Source of the DNA: Streptantibioticus silvisoli
Lineage (GTDB): Bacteria > Actinomycetota > Actinomycetes > Streptomycetales > Streptomycetaceae
Direction: 5' to 3'
Length of the DNA: 64,000 nucleotides
Assembly: GCF_027947535.2 (NCBI RefSeq)
Contig: NZ_JAAGKO020000039.1
Coordinates: 19,573 to 83,572, forward strand
The stretch's first letter is position 1. Every line of letters begins with the position of its first letter. The notes under the pieces were generated by a model. It was not told the origin of the DNA and ran no database searches. It was given only the letters and a program-made list of their open reading frames with translations. The position numbers and the translations under genes were made by a program. Of the stretch, positions 1 through 7,974 are shown in pieces.

Positions 1-160
1 CCACAGCGACGAGGGAAAACCGACCCTCAAGCTGACCTGCGACACGCTGTCCGGCATGCGGTCGTTGAAGGCGGCGCCGGCGCCTGCGGCGGCGCCGTCC
101 GGCTCGTCGGCGGGGAAGGGTTCGGTGGGCACCTGTGACCCGAGGAGGGTGACGGGGTGA
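1..160 (+). CDS. 3' end of an unrecognised gene (partial)
   Basis: An open frame enters from the left edge and stops with TGA at 158-160. The visible 52-residue tail has a Thr/Leu stretch with one Cys, then an Ala/Pro/Ser-rich linker and a final Cys before the stop. This looks like the end of a secreted or linker-rich protein. Only the frame and codon bias support it, and no family can be named. Confidence 0.4.
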   Translation, partial: HSDEGKPTLKLTCDTLSGMRSLKAAPAPAAAPSGSSAGKGSVGTCDPRRVTG

Positions 161-221
161 CGGGGTCACGGGGGCCGGGGGCCGGGGGCGGGGAGGACGG
201 CACCGCGCACCGGCCGCGGCG

Positions 222-551
222 TCACCCCTCCGGCAGACTCGCGGCGTAGGCGTGCGCCTCGTCGACCCAGTCGTACAGCACGACGTCGTCGACGAGGGCG
301 TCCACGTCGACCATGATCCAGCCGCGCATGGTGTGGCCTTCGTCGACGAAGGGGGCGGCGCCGGGCCGGGCCAGCGCGGCGTCCGCCTCCGTCGGCCCGA
401 CCCGGACCACCAGGGCGTCGGCCAGGACGCTCACCGCGAGGTTGCCGTCGTGGTAGAACGCCAGCCCGGTGACCTCCACCCGCTCCGTCACCCCCCGATG
501 CCCGGCAATCCGCTCCCGAACCCGCCCCGCCAACCGCTCGTCGTACGCCAT
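222..551 (-). CDS. TfoX N-terminal domain family protein
   Basis: This 109-residue protein begins MAYDERLAGRVRERIAG and has the order typical of stand-alone TfoX_N proteins: an N-terminal amphipathic helix, a 'GLAFYHDGNLAVSV' beta segment, 'VVRVGPTEADAAL' and a C-terminal 'MRGWIMVDVDAL' segment. Family length is about 100-115, so it is complete. The domain takes its name from the Proteobacterial competence regulator, but single-domain actinobacterial members have no established role. The Met-Phe-Gly motif common in the family is replaced here by V-T-G-L-A-F. Confidence 0.8.
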   Translation of the reverse strand: MAYDERLAGRVRERIAGHRGVTERVEVTGLAFYHDGNLAVSVLADALVVRVGPTEADAALARPGAAPFVDEGHTMRGWIMVDVDALVDDVVLYDWVDEAHAYAASLPEG

Positions 552-708
552 GCGCCACTCCGATCCGTCCGGTGACTCAGCGTATCCGGAATGTGACGCG
601 GAGGAGTGTGCGCAACGGCGGGTTGTGGGCGTTCGGCGGGGGGATGTGGCGGCGGGGGGGCGAGCGGCGGCCTCAGAGCCGGCGGCGCCTCAACGCCCGG
701 CGACAGCC

Positions 709-1794
709 TCAACCCACGCGGCGCAAAACCGCCCCGCCGACGACGACCTGGTCCTCGGCCAGGTGGGTCGCGCCGGACTCGATGTCCCACAGGGCGTTCT
801 GGAGGACCCGGCCCAGCGTCCAGCCGGCCGCCCGGCCGCGGTCCAGGGCGGCCACCTCCGTCATCAGGTCGTAACGCCGCAGTACCGCGTTCCGCGGCGC
901 GCTGTCGGCGGCGATCGCCGGCCAGCGGTTGCGCAGCGCGGGGAACAGTTCGAAACCGGGGTCGCCGGCCAGCGGTTTGGGGTCGATGGCCAGCCAGTCG
1001 CCGCGGTCGGCGCCGGGGAGCGGGGCGAGCACGTTGGCGTAGTGCAGGTCCCAGTGCAGCAGCCGGTCGCCGGGTTCGGCGAGCAGCGGGCGGACCGCGC
1101 CGGCGCAGGCGTCGAGCAGCCGGGCCTCGGCCGGGTCGGCGAGCCGGGGCAGCGCGGCCGGCACCCGGCGCAGCAGGTCGGCGGCGAGGTCGGCCAGCCG
1201 GCGCAGACCTGGCGGCGCGGGCACCGCGGCGAGCCGGCCGAGCAGCGCGGCGAGCGCGGTGACGGCGGCGCGTTCGTCGGGTTCGGCGGCCAACGACCGT
1301 GCCGCGTCCAGCCGTTCGAGCAGCATCGAGCCCGAGGCCGGGTGGTGGTCGAGCAACCGGACCGCGCCGCGGCCGTGCCAGGCGCGCAGCGCGGCCGGTT
1401 CGCCGCCGGTCTCCTCGTCGACCGGCTGGAGCTTGAGGGCGGCGCGCGTGCCGTCGGCGCACCGGACCGGCAGTACGAGCGCGACGACCCCGTGCGCGGC
1501 CGGCCCGTCCCGCGTCAACCGCCAGCCGGCCATCCGCTCCCGGGCCAACGCGGGCAGCCCCGCGATCCAGACGGACCCGGCGGCCCCGAAGAAGTCCGTG
1601 TGGTTGGCGGCGAGTTCGGGCGGAACGTCGACGAGGGGCGCGGGACGGTCGGCGGGGGCGGCGGCTCCGTCAACCGCGCCTCCGTCAGCAGCAGCCGCAC
1701 CGGACACCACGCCTCCCCCAACCACGCCTCCGTGCACCACGCCTCCGCCTGGCCCCGCGCCGTCGAACGCGCCGAGCGAGGAGGTGGGCTTCAT
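709..1794 (-). CDS. APH(6)/hydroxyurea-type antibiotic phosphotransferase family
   Basis: A kinase-fold protein of the aminoglycoside/hydroxyurea resistance family (streptomycin 6-phosphotransferase type). It has an N-lobe 'AALKLQPVDEE' with the ATP-binding Lys, the catalytic loop 'HWDLHYANVLA' near residue 247 (H-x-D-x4-N), and 'AIDPKPLAGDPGFE', the metal-binding segment of this family. Start ATG 1794 is preferred over upstream in-frame starts. The first 55 residues are a Gly/Val/Ala linker, so a later start is possible. Family members phosphorylate streptomycin, viomycin or hydroxyurea, but many actinomycete homologues have no known substrate. It stands alone on its strand with no biosynthetic neighbours, so resistance is only inferred. 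Confidence 0.8.
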   Translation of the reverse strand: MKPTSSLGAFDGAGPGGGVVHGGVVGGGVVSGAAAADGGAVDGAAAPADRPAPLVDVPPELAANHTDFFGAAGSVWIAGLPALARERMAGWRLTRDGPAAHGVVALVLPVRCADGTRAALKLQPVDEETGGEPAALRAWHGRGAVRLLDHHPASGSMLLERLDAARSLAAEPDERAAVTALAALLGRLAAVPAPPGLRRLADLAADLLRRVPAALPRLADPAEARLLDACAGAVRPLLAEPGDRLLHWDLHYANVLAPLPGADRGDWLAIDPKPLAGDPGFELFPALRNRWPAIAADSAPRNAVLRRYDLMTEVAALDRGRAAGWTLGRVLQNALWDIESGATHLAEDQVVVGGAVLRRVG

Positions 1795-2015
1795 GCGGTC
1801 AGGGTAGGCGCGGAAGCGGGCGGGGGCCGTGCGGTGAAGGGTCTTCACGGCCTCTCCCTGCCAAACGCACGTTTTCCGCCACGGTGGCCTGAAAGAGCGA
1901 TGACACGGCAGGGCCGCTCTTCTACAGTGCGAGCCAAGGCGCACCGGTTCGGGCGGTGCCCGCGTTCATGTTCGGCCCGTGTCCACATTTTCACTGAACA
2001 TGTGAGGGGAACGCG

Positions 2016-2252
2016 ATGAAGCACTCCAAGGGCACCAAGGTCGCGGCGATAGCCGCCACCGTGCTCGCGGCCGGCCTGGTGGCCGCCGGTCCGGCCCAGG
2101 CGGCCGCTCCGGCCCACGCGGCCGGCGTACGCCCGGCCTGCGTCAGCTCCGAGGCGCTGCACGCCAGCATCCTGAAGGCGGCCGCGGCCGAGAGCCCCGA
2201 CGCCGTCATCTCCACCCGCACCTCCGGCCTCGTCTCCAACGACCCGGTCTGA
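2016..2252 (+). CDS. small exported peptide (possible precursor peptide)
   Basis: A 78-residue protein preceded by GAGGGG seven bases before the ATG. Residues 1-30 form a classical Sec signal peptide (KHSKGTK, a hydrophobic Ala/Val/Leu core, then AQA). The mature part of about 45 residues contains a single Cys ('RPACVSSEAL') and ends 'SGLVSNDPV'. No family is recognised. The stop lies 8 bp before the GTG of the Cys-rich gene downstream, so the two are almost certainly co-transcribed. Peptide-plus-Cys-rich-partner suggests a modified or metal-bearing exported peptide, but this is inference. Confidence 0.7.
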   Translation: MKHSKGTKVAAIAATVLAAGLVAAGPAQAAAPAHAAGVRPACVSSEALHASILKAAAAESPDAVISTRTSGLVSNDPV

Positions 2253-2259
2253 CGGGAGC

Positions 2260-2778
2260 GTGAGCACCGTGGAGAACGCGGCAGACGTGGCTGAGCCGGC
2301 GAACGCCGAGGCGGAACCGGTCAGTTGGTGCCCGAGTGGGGCGATGGACCGGCCGGAGTCGCTCGTGCTGGGGGTGCGCTCGCAGGACGACGGCAGCGTG
2401 GCCTACCTGGACGAGCCGGTTCCGGCGTCCGAGGTGCTCGGCATGGTTCCGGAGGGCATAGAACCGCGGCGCATCCTGCGGTTCGCCTCGCACTGCGAGT
2501 CGTCCTGCGCGAACCGGGTGGGCACCGAGTGCGGTCTGATCAACCGGATCTCCGCCGTACCGGCCCCGCCGCACGCCGCCGCGGTCCCGCGGTGCCACCT
2601 GCGGCCCCGGTGCAAGTGGTGGCAGCAGACCGGCGTCGAAGCCTGCCACCGGTGCCCGGCGGTGTCCACCTTGATGCTGGCCGACGACCACCTGGGCAAC
2701 CTGGTCGCCGACCCGGCCACCACTCAGGAACAGCTGGACTCGTGGATCGCCTCCGCGGAGCACACCGCGCAGGCCTGA
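2260..2778 (+). CDS. Cys-rich protein, possible metal-binding partner of the upstream peptide
   Basis: A 172-residue cytosolic-looking protein with clustered Cys/His: 'WCPSG' near residue 24, 'SHCESSCANRVGTECG' mid-protein, and 'RCHLRPRCKWWQQTGVEAC' followed by 'HRCPAV'. The Cys spacing suggests an Fe-S or zinc site. It resembles a family of small Cys-rich bacterial proteins sometimes labelled nitrogen-fixation-like, but that label has no functional support here. The start is either GTG 2260 or GTG 2269. The second is better spaced from the GGGAG at 2254-2258. Translation is probably coupled to the upstream peptide gene. Confidence 0.7.
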   Translation: MSTVENAADVAEPANAEAEPVSWCPSGAMDRPESLVLGVRSQDDGSVAYLDEPVPASEVLGMVPEGIEPRRILRFASHCESSCANRVGTECGLINRISAVPAPPHAAAVPRCHLRPRCKWWQQTGVEACHRCPAVSTLMLADDHLGNLVADPATTQEQLDSWIASAEHTAQA

Positions 2779-2802
2779 CGAGTCGACCGCAGCCGGCCAC
2801 GC

Positions 2803-2837
2803 GGCCCGCCGTTACCCCTTCCGGGGGACGGCGGGCC
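2803..2837 (+). terminator. hairpin terminator after the peptide operon
   Basis: GGCCCGCCGT (2803-2812) pairs perfectly with ACGGCGGGCC (2828-2837) around a 15-base loop, 24 bp after the upstream stop. There is no U-tract, as is usual in actinomycetes. Confidence 0.6.
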
Positions 2838-2841
2838 TCGT

Positions 2842-2983
2842 GCGTTGCGACTGCCGTCGGGCCTCGGGCGTCTCGCCGCTCCGGCGGAGTTCCGGCACGT
2901 GGGCGCCCTGCCGCGTTGCGACTGCCGTCGGGCCTCGGGCGTCTCGCCGCTCCGGCGGAGTTCCGGCACGTGGGCGCCCTGCC
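2842..2983. repeat. 71-bp perfect tandem duplication
   Basis: Two identical 71-bp copies, 2842-2912 and 2913-2983, each beginning GCGTTGCGACTGCCG. The unit is not a multiple of three and no ribosome binding site precedes an open frame, so it reads as non-coding. Confidence 0.9.
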
Positions 2984-3300
2984 GCGTTCCGGCTTTCGCC
3001 CTGCCGCGTTCCGCGCTTTCGCCTAGTCACGTTCGGGCCTTCACCCTGTCGCGTTCCGCGCCTCCGCCCCGCCGCGTTCCGCGCTTTCGCCCCGCCGCGT
3101 TCCGCGCTTTCGCCCCGCCGCGTTCCGCGCTTTCGCCCTGTCGCGTTCCGCGCTTCCGCGGCCCGCGCCCCGGCGTTCGCACCGTCGCGCTCCGCGCTTC
3201 CGCCCCGCCACGTTCCGGCCTTCGCCCCGGCCCGTTCCGGCCTTCGCCCCGCCGCGCTCCGACGGTTATTCCCGCGCTGCCCCGGCGATTTCCCGCGGCA
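2984..3300. repeat. 23-bp degenerate tandem repeat array
   Basis: Repeats based on GCCGCGTTCCGCGCTTTCGCCCC, with near-perfect copies starting at 3071, 3094 and 3117 and degenerate ones on both sides. Period 23 shifts the reading frame in each copy, which argues against coding. It occupies most of the 810-bp gap before the phosphatase gene (2779-3588), which otherwise shows no gene. A second pair of longer degenerate units, each with CCACGCGCCAGCGTTAT, follows near 3340-3400. Confidence 0.75.
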
Positions 3301-3588
3301 TTGCGCGCCCCGCCCCGCCGCGTTCCGCACCTCCACCCCGCCACGCGCCAGCGTTATCCCCCCGCGTTCCGCACCCCGGCCCTGCCACGCGCCAGCGTTA
3401 TCTCTCCGCGCGCCCACCCCGTTCCCCCGCGCGGAGCGCCCCCGCGCGGGGGGACGGGACGGTGGGGGCGATCGGTCCGGTCTGCGGGATTTGTACCCCT
3501 TCAGGAGGGAACGATAGGAATGACGGCGGCATGACCGAAGGGGGCCGGGTACGGGGGACTGCCGGAGGTGAGGGGAACCCCGAGAGTG

Positions 3589-6183
3589 ATGGAATCCGCG
3601 ACGATGAATCCGAGTGACGCGACACCGCTTCCGCCGCCCGGCGACGGACCGCCGGACGGGGAGTCGTCGGGTACCCGTGCGGCCGTTGGCAGCTGGGCGG
3701 CCGGGCGGCTCGGTGACGCGCCCTGCGACGGCCACGCACCCTCGGTGACCGACCGCGACGGCGTACTGAGCGCCACGGCCGCCCGTGTCCTGTCCGACCT
3801 CGGCGCGTCCGCCGTCACCATCTACCTCTACGACGACCCCTCGCGGCAGCTCGTCGCGTCGGTGGCCGCCGTCACCCCGCTGGGCACCGGTTCGGTGGAA
3901 CGCGTGCCGGTGGACGACTTCGCGTACGCCTCGGCGACCTCGTACCAGACCGGCGGCATCGTCACGGCGCACTCCGTGCAGGAGTTGGGCAACCACCCCG
4001 AGACGGCGGTGTTCGCGCCGTTCCCGTTCACCGTGACGTCCGTGCCGCTGGGGCCCCGGGAGCGGCCGCTCGGCACGATGTCCACGTACTGGCCGCAGAT
4101 GTTCCGCAAGCTGACCGACGACGAGCGCGGCTACCTGCGGAAGGCCGCCGCGACCACCGGCCAGGAGCTGGAACGGCTGGCCTCGGTCGGCGTGTCGATG
4201 ACACCGCCGGTCGTACCGCACGTCATCGCCTCCGACGCCGGCGAGGCGACCGGGCTGACCACCGGCCTCTCCGGCACCCGGCAGGGCGACCGCACGGCCC
4301 GCACCACGCCGCTCATCTACCACCTGCACAAACTGGCCAACGCGCTGATCGGCACGGTACGCACCGAGGACGCGGCCGACCTGGCGCTGGAACGCGTCAT
4401 CGAGGGCTTCCACGCGCGGGCGATGGCCATCACGCTGACCGAGGGCGACCGGCTGCGGGTGATCGGCGCGCGGGGCTGTTCGCGCGCGTTCCTGCGCGAG
4501 CTGAACGGGCGTCCGCTCGGACAGCCGTCACTGGAGACCGACGCGGTCACCCAGATGCGGCAGATCGTGCAGCGGCCGGACCTCGACAAGGACGCCGATG
4601 ACGGCGCTGACACCGACGACGCCGACGACACCGATGACGCCGATGCGGATGCTCGGGCCGATGCGGATGCGGATGCGGATGCCGCCGCTGCCGACGCTCG
4701 GGCCGACGGTGCCGACGCCGTCCGCCCCGCTGACGCCCTCCGATCCGCCGACGCCGTCCGGCCCGCCGACGCCCACGACGACGGGACCGGGAGCGCGTGC
4801 GTGTGGGCCGTGCTGCCGCTGCTGGCCGGCGGCCACGCCATCGGCAGCTGCTCGATCGGCTTCAGTCAGGAGCGGACCGGCGTCGTCAACGAACACTCCG
4901 TGCTGATCGCGCTGGCCACGCTGCTCGGCCAGACCTTCGAACGCACCCGGCTCTACGACTCCCGGCACAGCCTCGCCCAGAAGCTCCAGCAGGCGCTGCT
5001 GCCGCGCATGCTGCCCCAGATGGCCGGTGTGCTGACCACCACGCGGTACGTGCCGACCAGTGGCGGGATAGAGCTGGGCGGCGACTGGTACGACCTGATC
5101 AACCTGCCGGACGGCCGGATCGCCGCCGTCATCGGCGACGTGCAGGGCCACAACATCTCCGCCGCCGTCGTCATGGGCCAACTGCGCAGCGCCGTGCGGG
5201 CGTACGCGACCGAGGGCCACGACCCGGCGACCGTGGCCGGCCGCACCAACCGGCTGCTGGTCGAGCTGGACACCGACCGCTTCGCCACCTGCTGCCTGGT
5301 GTGGCTCGACCCGGACACCGGGATCGCCGAGATCGTCAGCGCCGGCCACCACCAGCCGCTGATCCGGTTCCCCGACGGCCGCTACCACCGCGACGGGCTG
5401 GAGGTGGGCATCCCGCTGGGCATCGAACCGGAGGCCGACTACCGCGCCACCCGGATACGGCTCGACCCCGGCACGCTGCTGACCCTCTACACCGACGGCC
5501 TGGTCGGCACCGACGGCCGCCCCGACGACGAGACGGTGCGCCTGGCGCTGGAGGACGCGCTGAGCGGCGCGGGCGGCGAACTGGAGACCATCGGCGACCG
5601 GATGATCAGCGGCATCTCCGAACGCCCGGCCCGCGCCGACGACTCCGCGCTGCTGCTGATGCGCTACGAGGGCGCCTCCGCGCAGGCCCAACTGCACGTC
5701 AGGCGGCTGTCGATCCACCGCCGCGACCTCCAAGGGGTGCGCCGCGCACGGCAGTTCCTGCGCGAATGGCTGCACAGCGTCGAGCTGACCGACCTGACGC
5801 AGGACGCCGAGCTGCTGGCGTCCGAGGTGGTGACCAACGCCCTCGTGCACGGCGACAGCGACGTCGACATCCACGTCCGCCGCTACCCCGAACGCGTCCG
5901 GATCGAGGTGCGCGACAGCGATCCGCACCTCGCCCTGCCGGCCGCCGCGCTCGCCGAGGACGAGGCCGAGGGCGGCCGCGGTCTGATCATCGTCTCCGCG
6001 ATGGCCTCCGCCTGGGGCAACTCCCCCAGCGGGCGCGGCAAGACGGTCTGGTTCGAACTGCCGACCCCGGACGGCGACGAACCGCGAACGCCGCCCCCGG
6101 ACGGCCGAACCCCCGACGGCCGCCCTCCGGAGGACCGCCCTCCGGAGGACCTCGTGGCGGACGGACGCCCGGTGGACGTGTGA
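3589..6183 (+). CDS. GAF-PP2C(SpoIIE)-HATPase sensor phosphatase
   Basis: A large regulator for partner-switching control of sigma factors. Order: GAF-like domain (about 65-205), second GAF domain (about 245-460), SpoIIE-type PP2C phosphatase (about 465-690, with 'LGGDWYDL' and 'IGDVQGHN' metal-binding Asp motifs) and an RsbW-like HATPase (about 700-830, with 'SEVVTNALVHG' and 'EGGRGL'). It can therefore both dephosphorylate an anti-anti-sigma factor and act as kinase or anti-sigma. A Pro/Asp tail ends the protein. The second GAF domain is split by a Asp/Ala-rich insert (about 337-399) encoded by GCCGAT/GCGGAT hexamer repeats. Starts at GTG 3586 or ATG 3589 fit AGGGGA at 3571-3576. No anti-anti-sigma gene lies beside it. 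Confidence 0.9.
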   Translation: MESATMNPSDATPLPPPGDGPPDGESSGTRAAVGSWAAGRLGDAPCDGHAPSVTDRDGVLSATAARVLSDLGASAVTIYLYDDPSRQLVASVAAVTPLGTGSVERVPVDDFAYASATSYQTGGIVTAHSVQELGNHPETAVFAPFPFTVTSVPLGPRERPLGTMSTYWPQMFRKLTDDERGYLRKAAATTGQELERLASVGVSMTPPVVPHVIASDAGEATGLTTGLSGTRQGDRTARTTPLIYHLHKLANALIGTVRTEDAADLALERVIEGFHARAMAITLTEGDRLRVIGARGCSRAFLRELNGRPLGQPSLETDAVTQMRQIVQRPDLDKDADDGADTDDADDTDDADADARADADADADAAAADARADGADAVRPADALRSADAVRPADAHDDGTGSACVWAVLPLLAGGHAIGSCSIGFSQERTGVVNEHSVLIALATLLGQTFERTRLYDSRHSLAQKLQQALLPRMLPQMAGVLTTTRYVPTSGGIELGGDWYDLINLPDGRIAAVIGDVQGHNISAAVVMGQLRSAVRAYATEGHDPATVAGRTNRLLVELDTDRFATCCLVWLDPDTGIAEIVSAGHHQPLIRFPDGRYHRDGLEVGIPLGIEPEADYRATRIRLDPGTLLTLYTDGLVGTDGRPDDETVRLALEDALSGAGGELETIGDRMISGISERPARADDSALLLMRYEGASAQAQLHVRRLSIHRRDLQGVRRARQFLREWLHSVELTDLTQDAELLASEVVTNALVHGDSDVDIHVRRYPERVRIEVRDSDPHLALPAAALAEDEAEGGRGLIIVSAMASAWGNSPSGRGKTVWFELPTPDGDEPRTPPPDGRTPDGRPPEDRPPEDLVADGRPVDV
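4597..4785 (+). repeat. hexamer-repeat insert coding an Asp/Ala-rich segment
   Basis: Runs of GACGAC, GATGAC and GATGCG/GATGCC hexamers encode about 60 residues of Asp, Ala and Asp-Ala-Arg inside the second GAF domain of the phosphatase. The flanking GAF halves resume cleanly, so this is an in-frame expansion rather than a frameshift. Confidence 0.75.
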
Positions 6184-6298
6184 CGGTGCCCGCGCGGACG
6201 GCGGACGGGTCACCGTCCTCCGCACGCCCGGCGAAACCGTAACGGTGTCCGTGCCGGCCGCGATCAGCCCCCACCCGCCACGATTAACCCCACCGCGA

Positions 6299-7561
6299 TC
6301 AGCCCCCGCCCGCCACCCGCAGGCCGCCCCACAGCGCGACGACGGCGAGCACCAGGGCCGGCGGCACGGTCAGCAGGCCCAGGACGGTGAACTCGCCGAG
6401 GTGCACCGGGTGGTCGTAGGAACGGGCGATCCGGCGCCACAGCAGAGTGGCGAGCGAGCCGGCGTACGTCAGGTTGGGGCCGACGTTGACGCCGATCAGC
6501 ACCGCCAGGACCGCGCCGGCGCCGTGCGGGGCAGTCAGCGGCAGCAGCACCAGGACGGCGGGCAGGTTGTTGATCACGTTGGCCAGTACGGCGGCCAGCG
6601 CGGCGATCCCCAGCAGCGCGGGCAGCCCCGAACCGCCGGGCAGCACGTGACGCAGGCCGCCGGTGAGGCCGTTGTCGGTCACCGCCCGCACCACGACGCC
6701 CAGTCCGAGGACGAACGCCAGGAACGGCACCGCCGCCGACCGCACCAGCGCGACCGGTGTCGCGGTGCGCCGGAGCAGCGCCCGGACCGCCAGCACCAGC
6801 GCGCCGGCCGCCGCGGCCCACGCCGGGTTCACCCCGAACGCCGACGTCACCACGAACCCGGCCAGCGTGCACGCCACCGTGACCAGCGCGAACCGCGGCA
6901 GCCGCGGCGGCGGTCCGTCGTCCGGGGCGGTGGCGCCCGCCGCGAGGTCGGCGCGGAAGAAGCGGCGGAAGACCAGGTACTCCGCGCCGACCGCCACGAC
7001 CCACGGCACGGCCATCAGCGCGGCGAACCGGGCGAACGTCAGGCCGCTGGCGGTGAAGGCGAGCAGGTTCGTCAGGTTGGACACCGGCAGCAGCAGCGAC
7101 CCGGTGTTGGACAGGTGCACGCACGCGTAGACGTGCGGCCGGGACCGGGCGCCGAGCCGCGCGACGGTGGCGAACACCACGGGCGTCAGCAGCACCACCG
7201 TGGCGTCCAGGCTCAGCACCGCGGTGACCACCGACGCCAGCACGAAGACCGCCGCCAGCAGCCGCCCCGGCGAACCGTGCGCCGCCCGCGCGGTCCAGGC
7301 CCCGCAGGCGGTGAACAGCCCGTCGTCGTCGCACAGTTTCGCCAGCACCAGCACCGCGGCCAGGAACCCCACCACCGGTGCCAGCCGCGCCGTCTCGTCG
7401 ACCGCGTCGGCCCACGGGATGGCCCCGACCGTGATCACCACGGCCGCGGCCGGCACCGCGACGACCGCCTCCGGCAACTCGCGCGGACGCAGCACGGCGC
7501 AGACCAGTACCGCCATCAGCAGCACCACGGAAACGGCCTCGGCCGCGGAGGTGTTCAGCAC
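6299..7561 (-). CDS. ArsB/NhaD-type (SLC13-like) ion permease
   Basis: A 420-residue polytopic membrane protein with about eleven hydrophobic segments. Family marks include 'LSLDATVVLLTPVV' in the first half, and 'LANVINNLPAVLVLLPL' plus 'GVNVGPNLTYAGSLATLLWRR' in the second. The last is close to the conserved ArsB arsenite pump motif. No arsR, arsC or arsA gene is adjacent, so the substrate (arsenite, dicarboxylate or another anion) cannot be fixed. It is monocistronic and convergent with the phosphatase gene, 115 bp away. Confidence 0.85.
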   Translation of the reverse strand: MLNTSAAEAVSVVLLMAVLVCAVLRPRELPEAVVAVPAAAVVITVGAIPWADAVDETARLAPVVGFLAAVLVLAKLCDDDGLFTACGAWTARAAHGSPGRLLAAVFVLASVVTAVLSLDATVVLLTPVVFATVARLGARSRPHVYACVHLSNTGSLLLPVSNLTNLLAFTASGLTFARFAALMAVPWVVAVGAEYLVFRRFFRADLAAGATAPDDGPPPRLPRFALVTVACTLAGFVVTSAFGVNPAWAAAAGALVLAVRALLRRTATPVALVRSAAVPFLAFVLGLGVVVRAVTDNGLTGGLRHVLPGGSGLPALLGIAALAAVLANVINNLPAVLVLLPLTAPHGAGAVLAVLIGVNVGPNLTYAGSLATLLWRRIARSYDHPVHLGEFTVLGLLTVPPALVLAVVALWGGLRVAGGG

Positions 7562-7974
7562 GATTCCCCTTCTGACGACCGGCTTCTTCCGGTTGCGGTT
7601 CCGGTCCCGGCGCCGGGTGCGGGGGCCGCGATCCGGTGCCGGCTCCGGACGCCGGCTTCGGACGCCGGCCGGGCTTCAGCGTCGACTATGCCGTCCGGGA
7701 CGCTGATCGGGCGGTACCGGGCCGGCTGTCGGGCAGGTGAACGGTCGGCGTCACGGTGGCCGGCCCGGTGTTCCGGTGGGCGGTCCGCGTCGGCCGCCCG
7801 GCCTCCTCCGGGTGCGCCCGCCACCTCGGCGGCACCCCTCGGGACGTGCCCGGCGCCCGCCGGGTAATGCCTGCGAAGGACGCCGCCGGGGTGCAGGATG
7901 ACTGACGTCGCCCAGCGGTGGCACCGGCATCCGCCCGTTTTCCGGGGCCCGGTGGCACCCGTCGAGGAGGAACC
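7562..7974. other. 413-bp intergenic region between divergent genes
   Basis: Holds the promoters for the ArsB-like permease (minus) and the amidase (plus). The left part is rich in degenerate GGTTCCGG / CGGACGCCGG repeats. No ORF with a plausible start is seen. The only clear element is GAGGAGG at 7964-7970, which fixes the TTG start of the amidase. Confidence 0.5.

Noticed and set aside
469..2019. Long plus-strand open frame over the phosphotransferase gene
   Set aside because: Antisense shadow of the kinase gene. Composition is Gly/Arg/Gln-rich and lacks any domain.
2842..3534. Long overlapping open frames rich in Arg/Ala/Pro/Ser on both strands
   Set aside because: They result from GC-rich 23-bp and 71-bp repeats. 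There is no ribosome site, and the repeat period changes frame.
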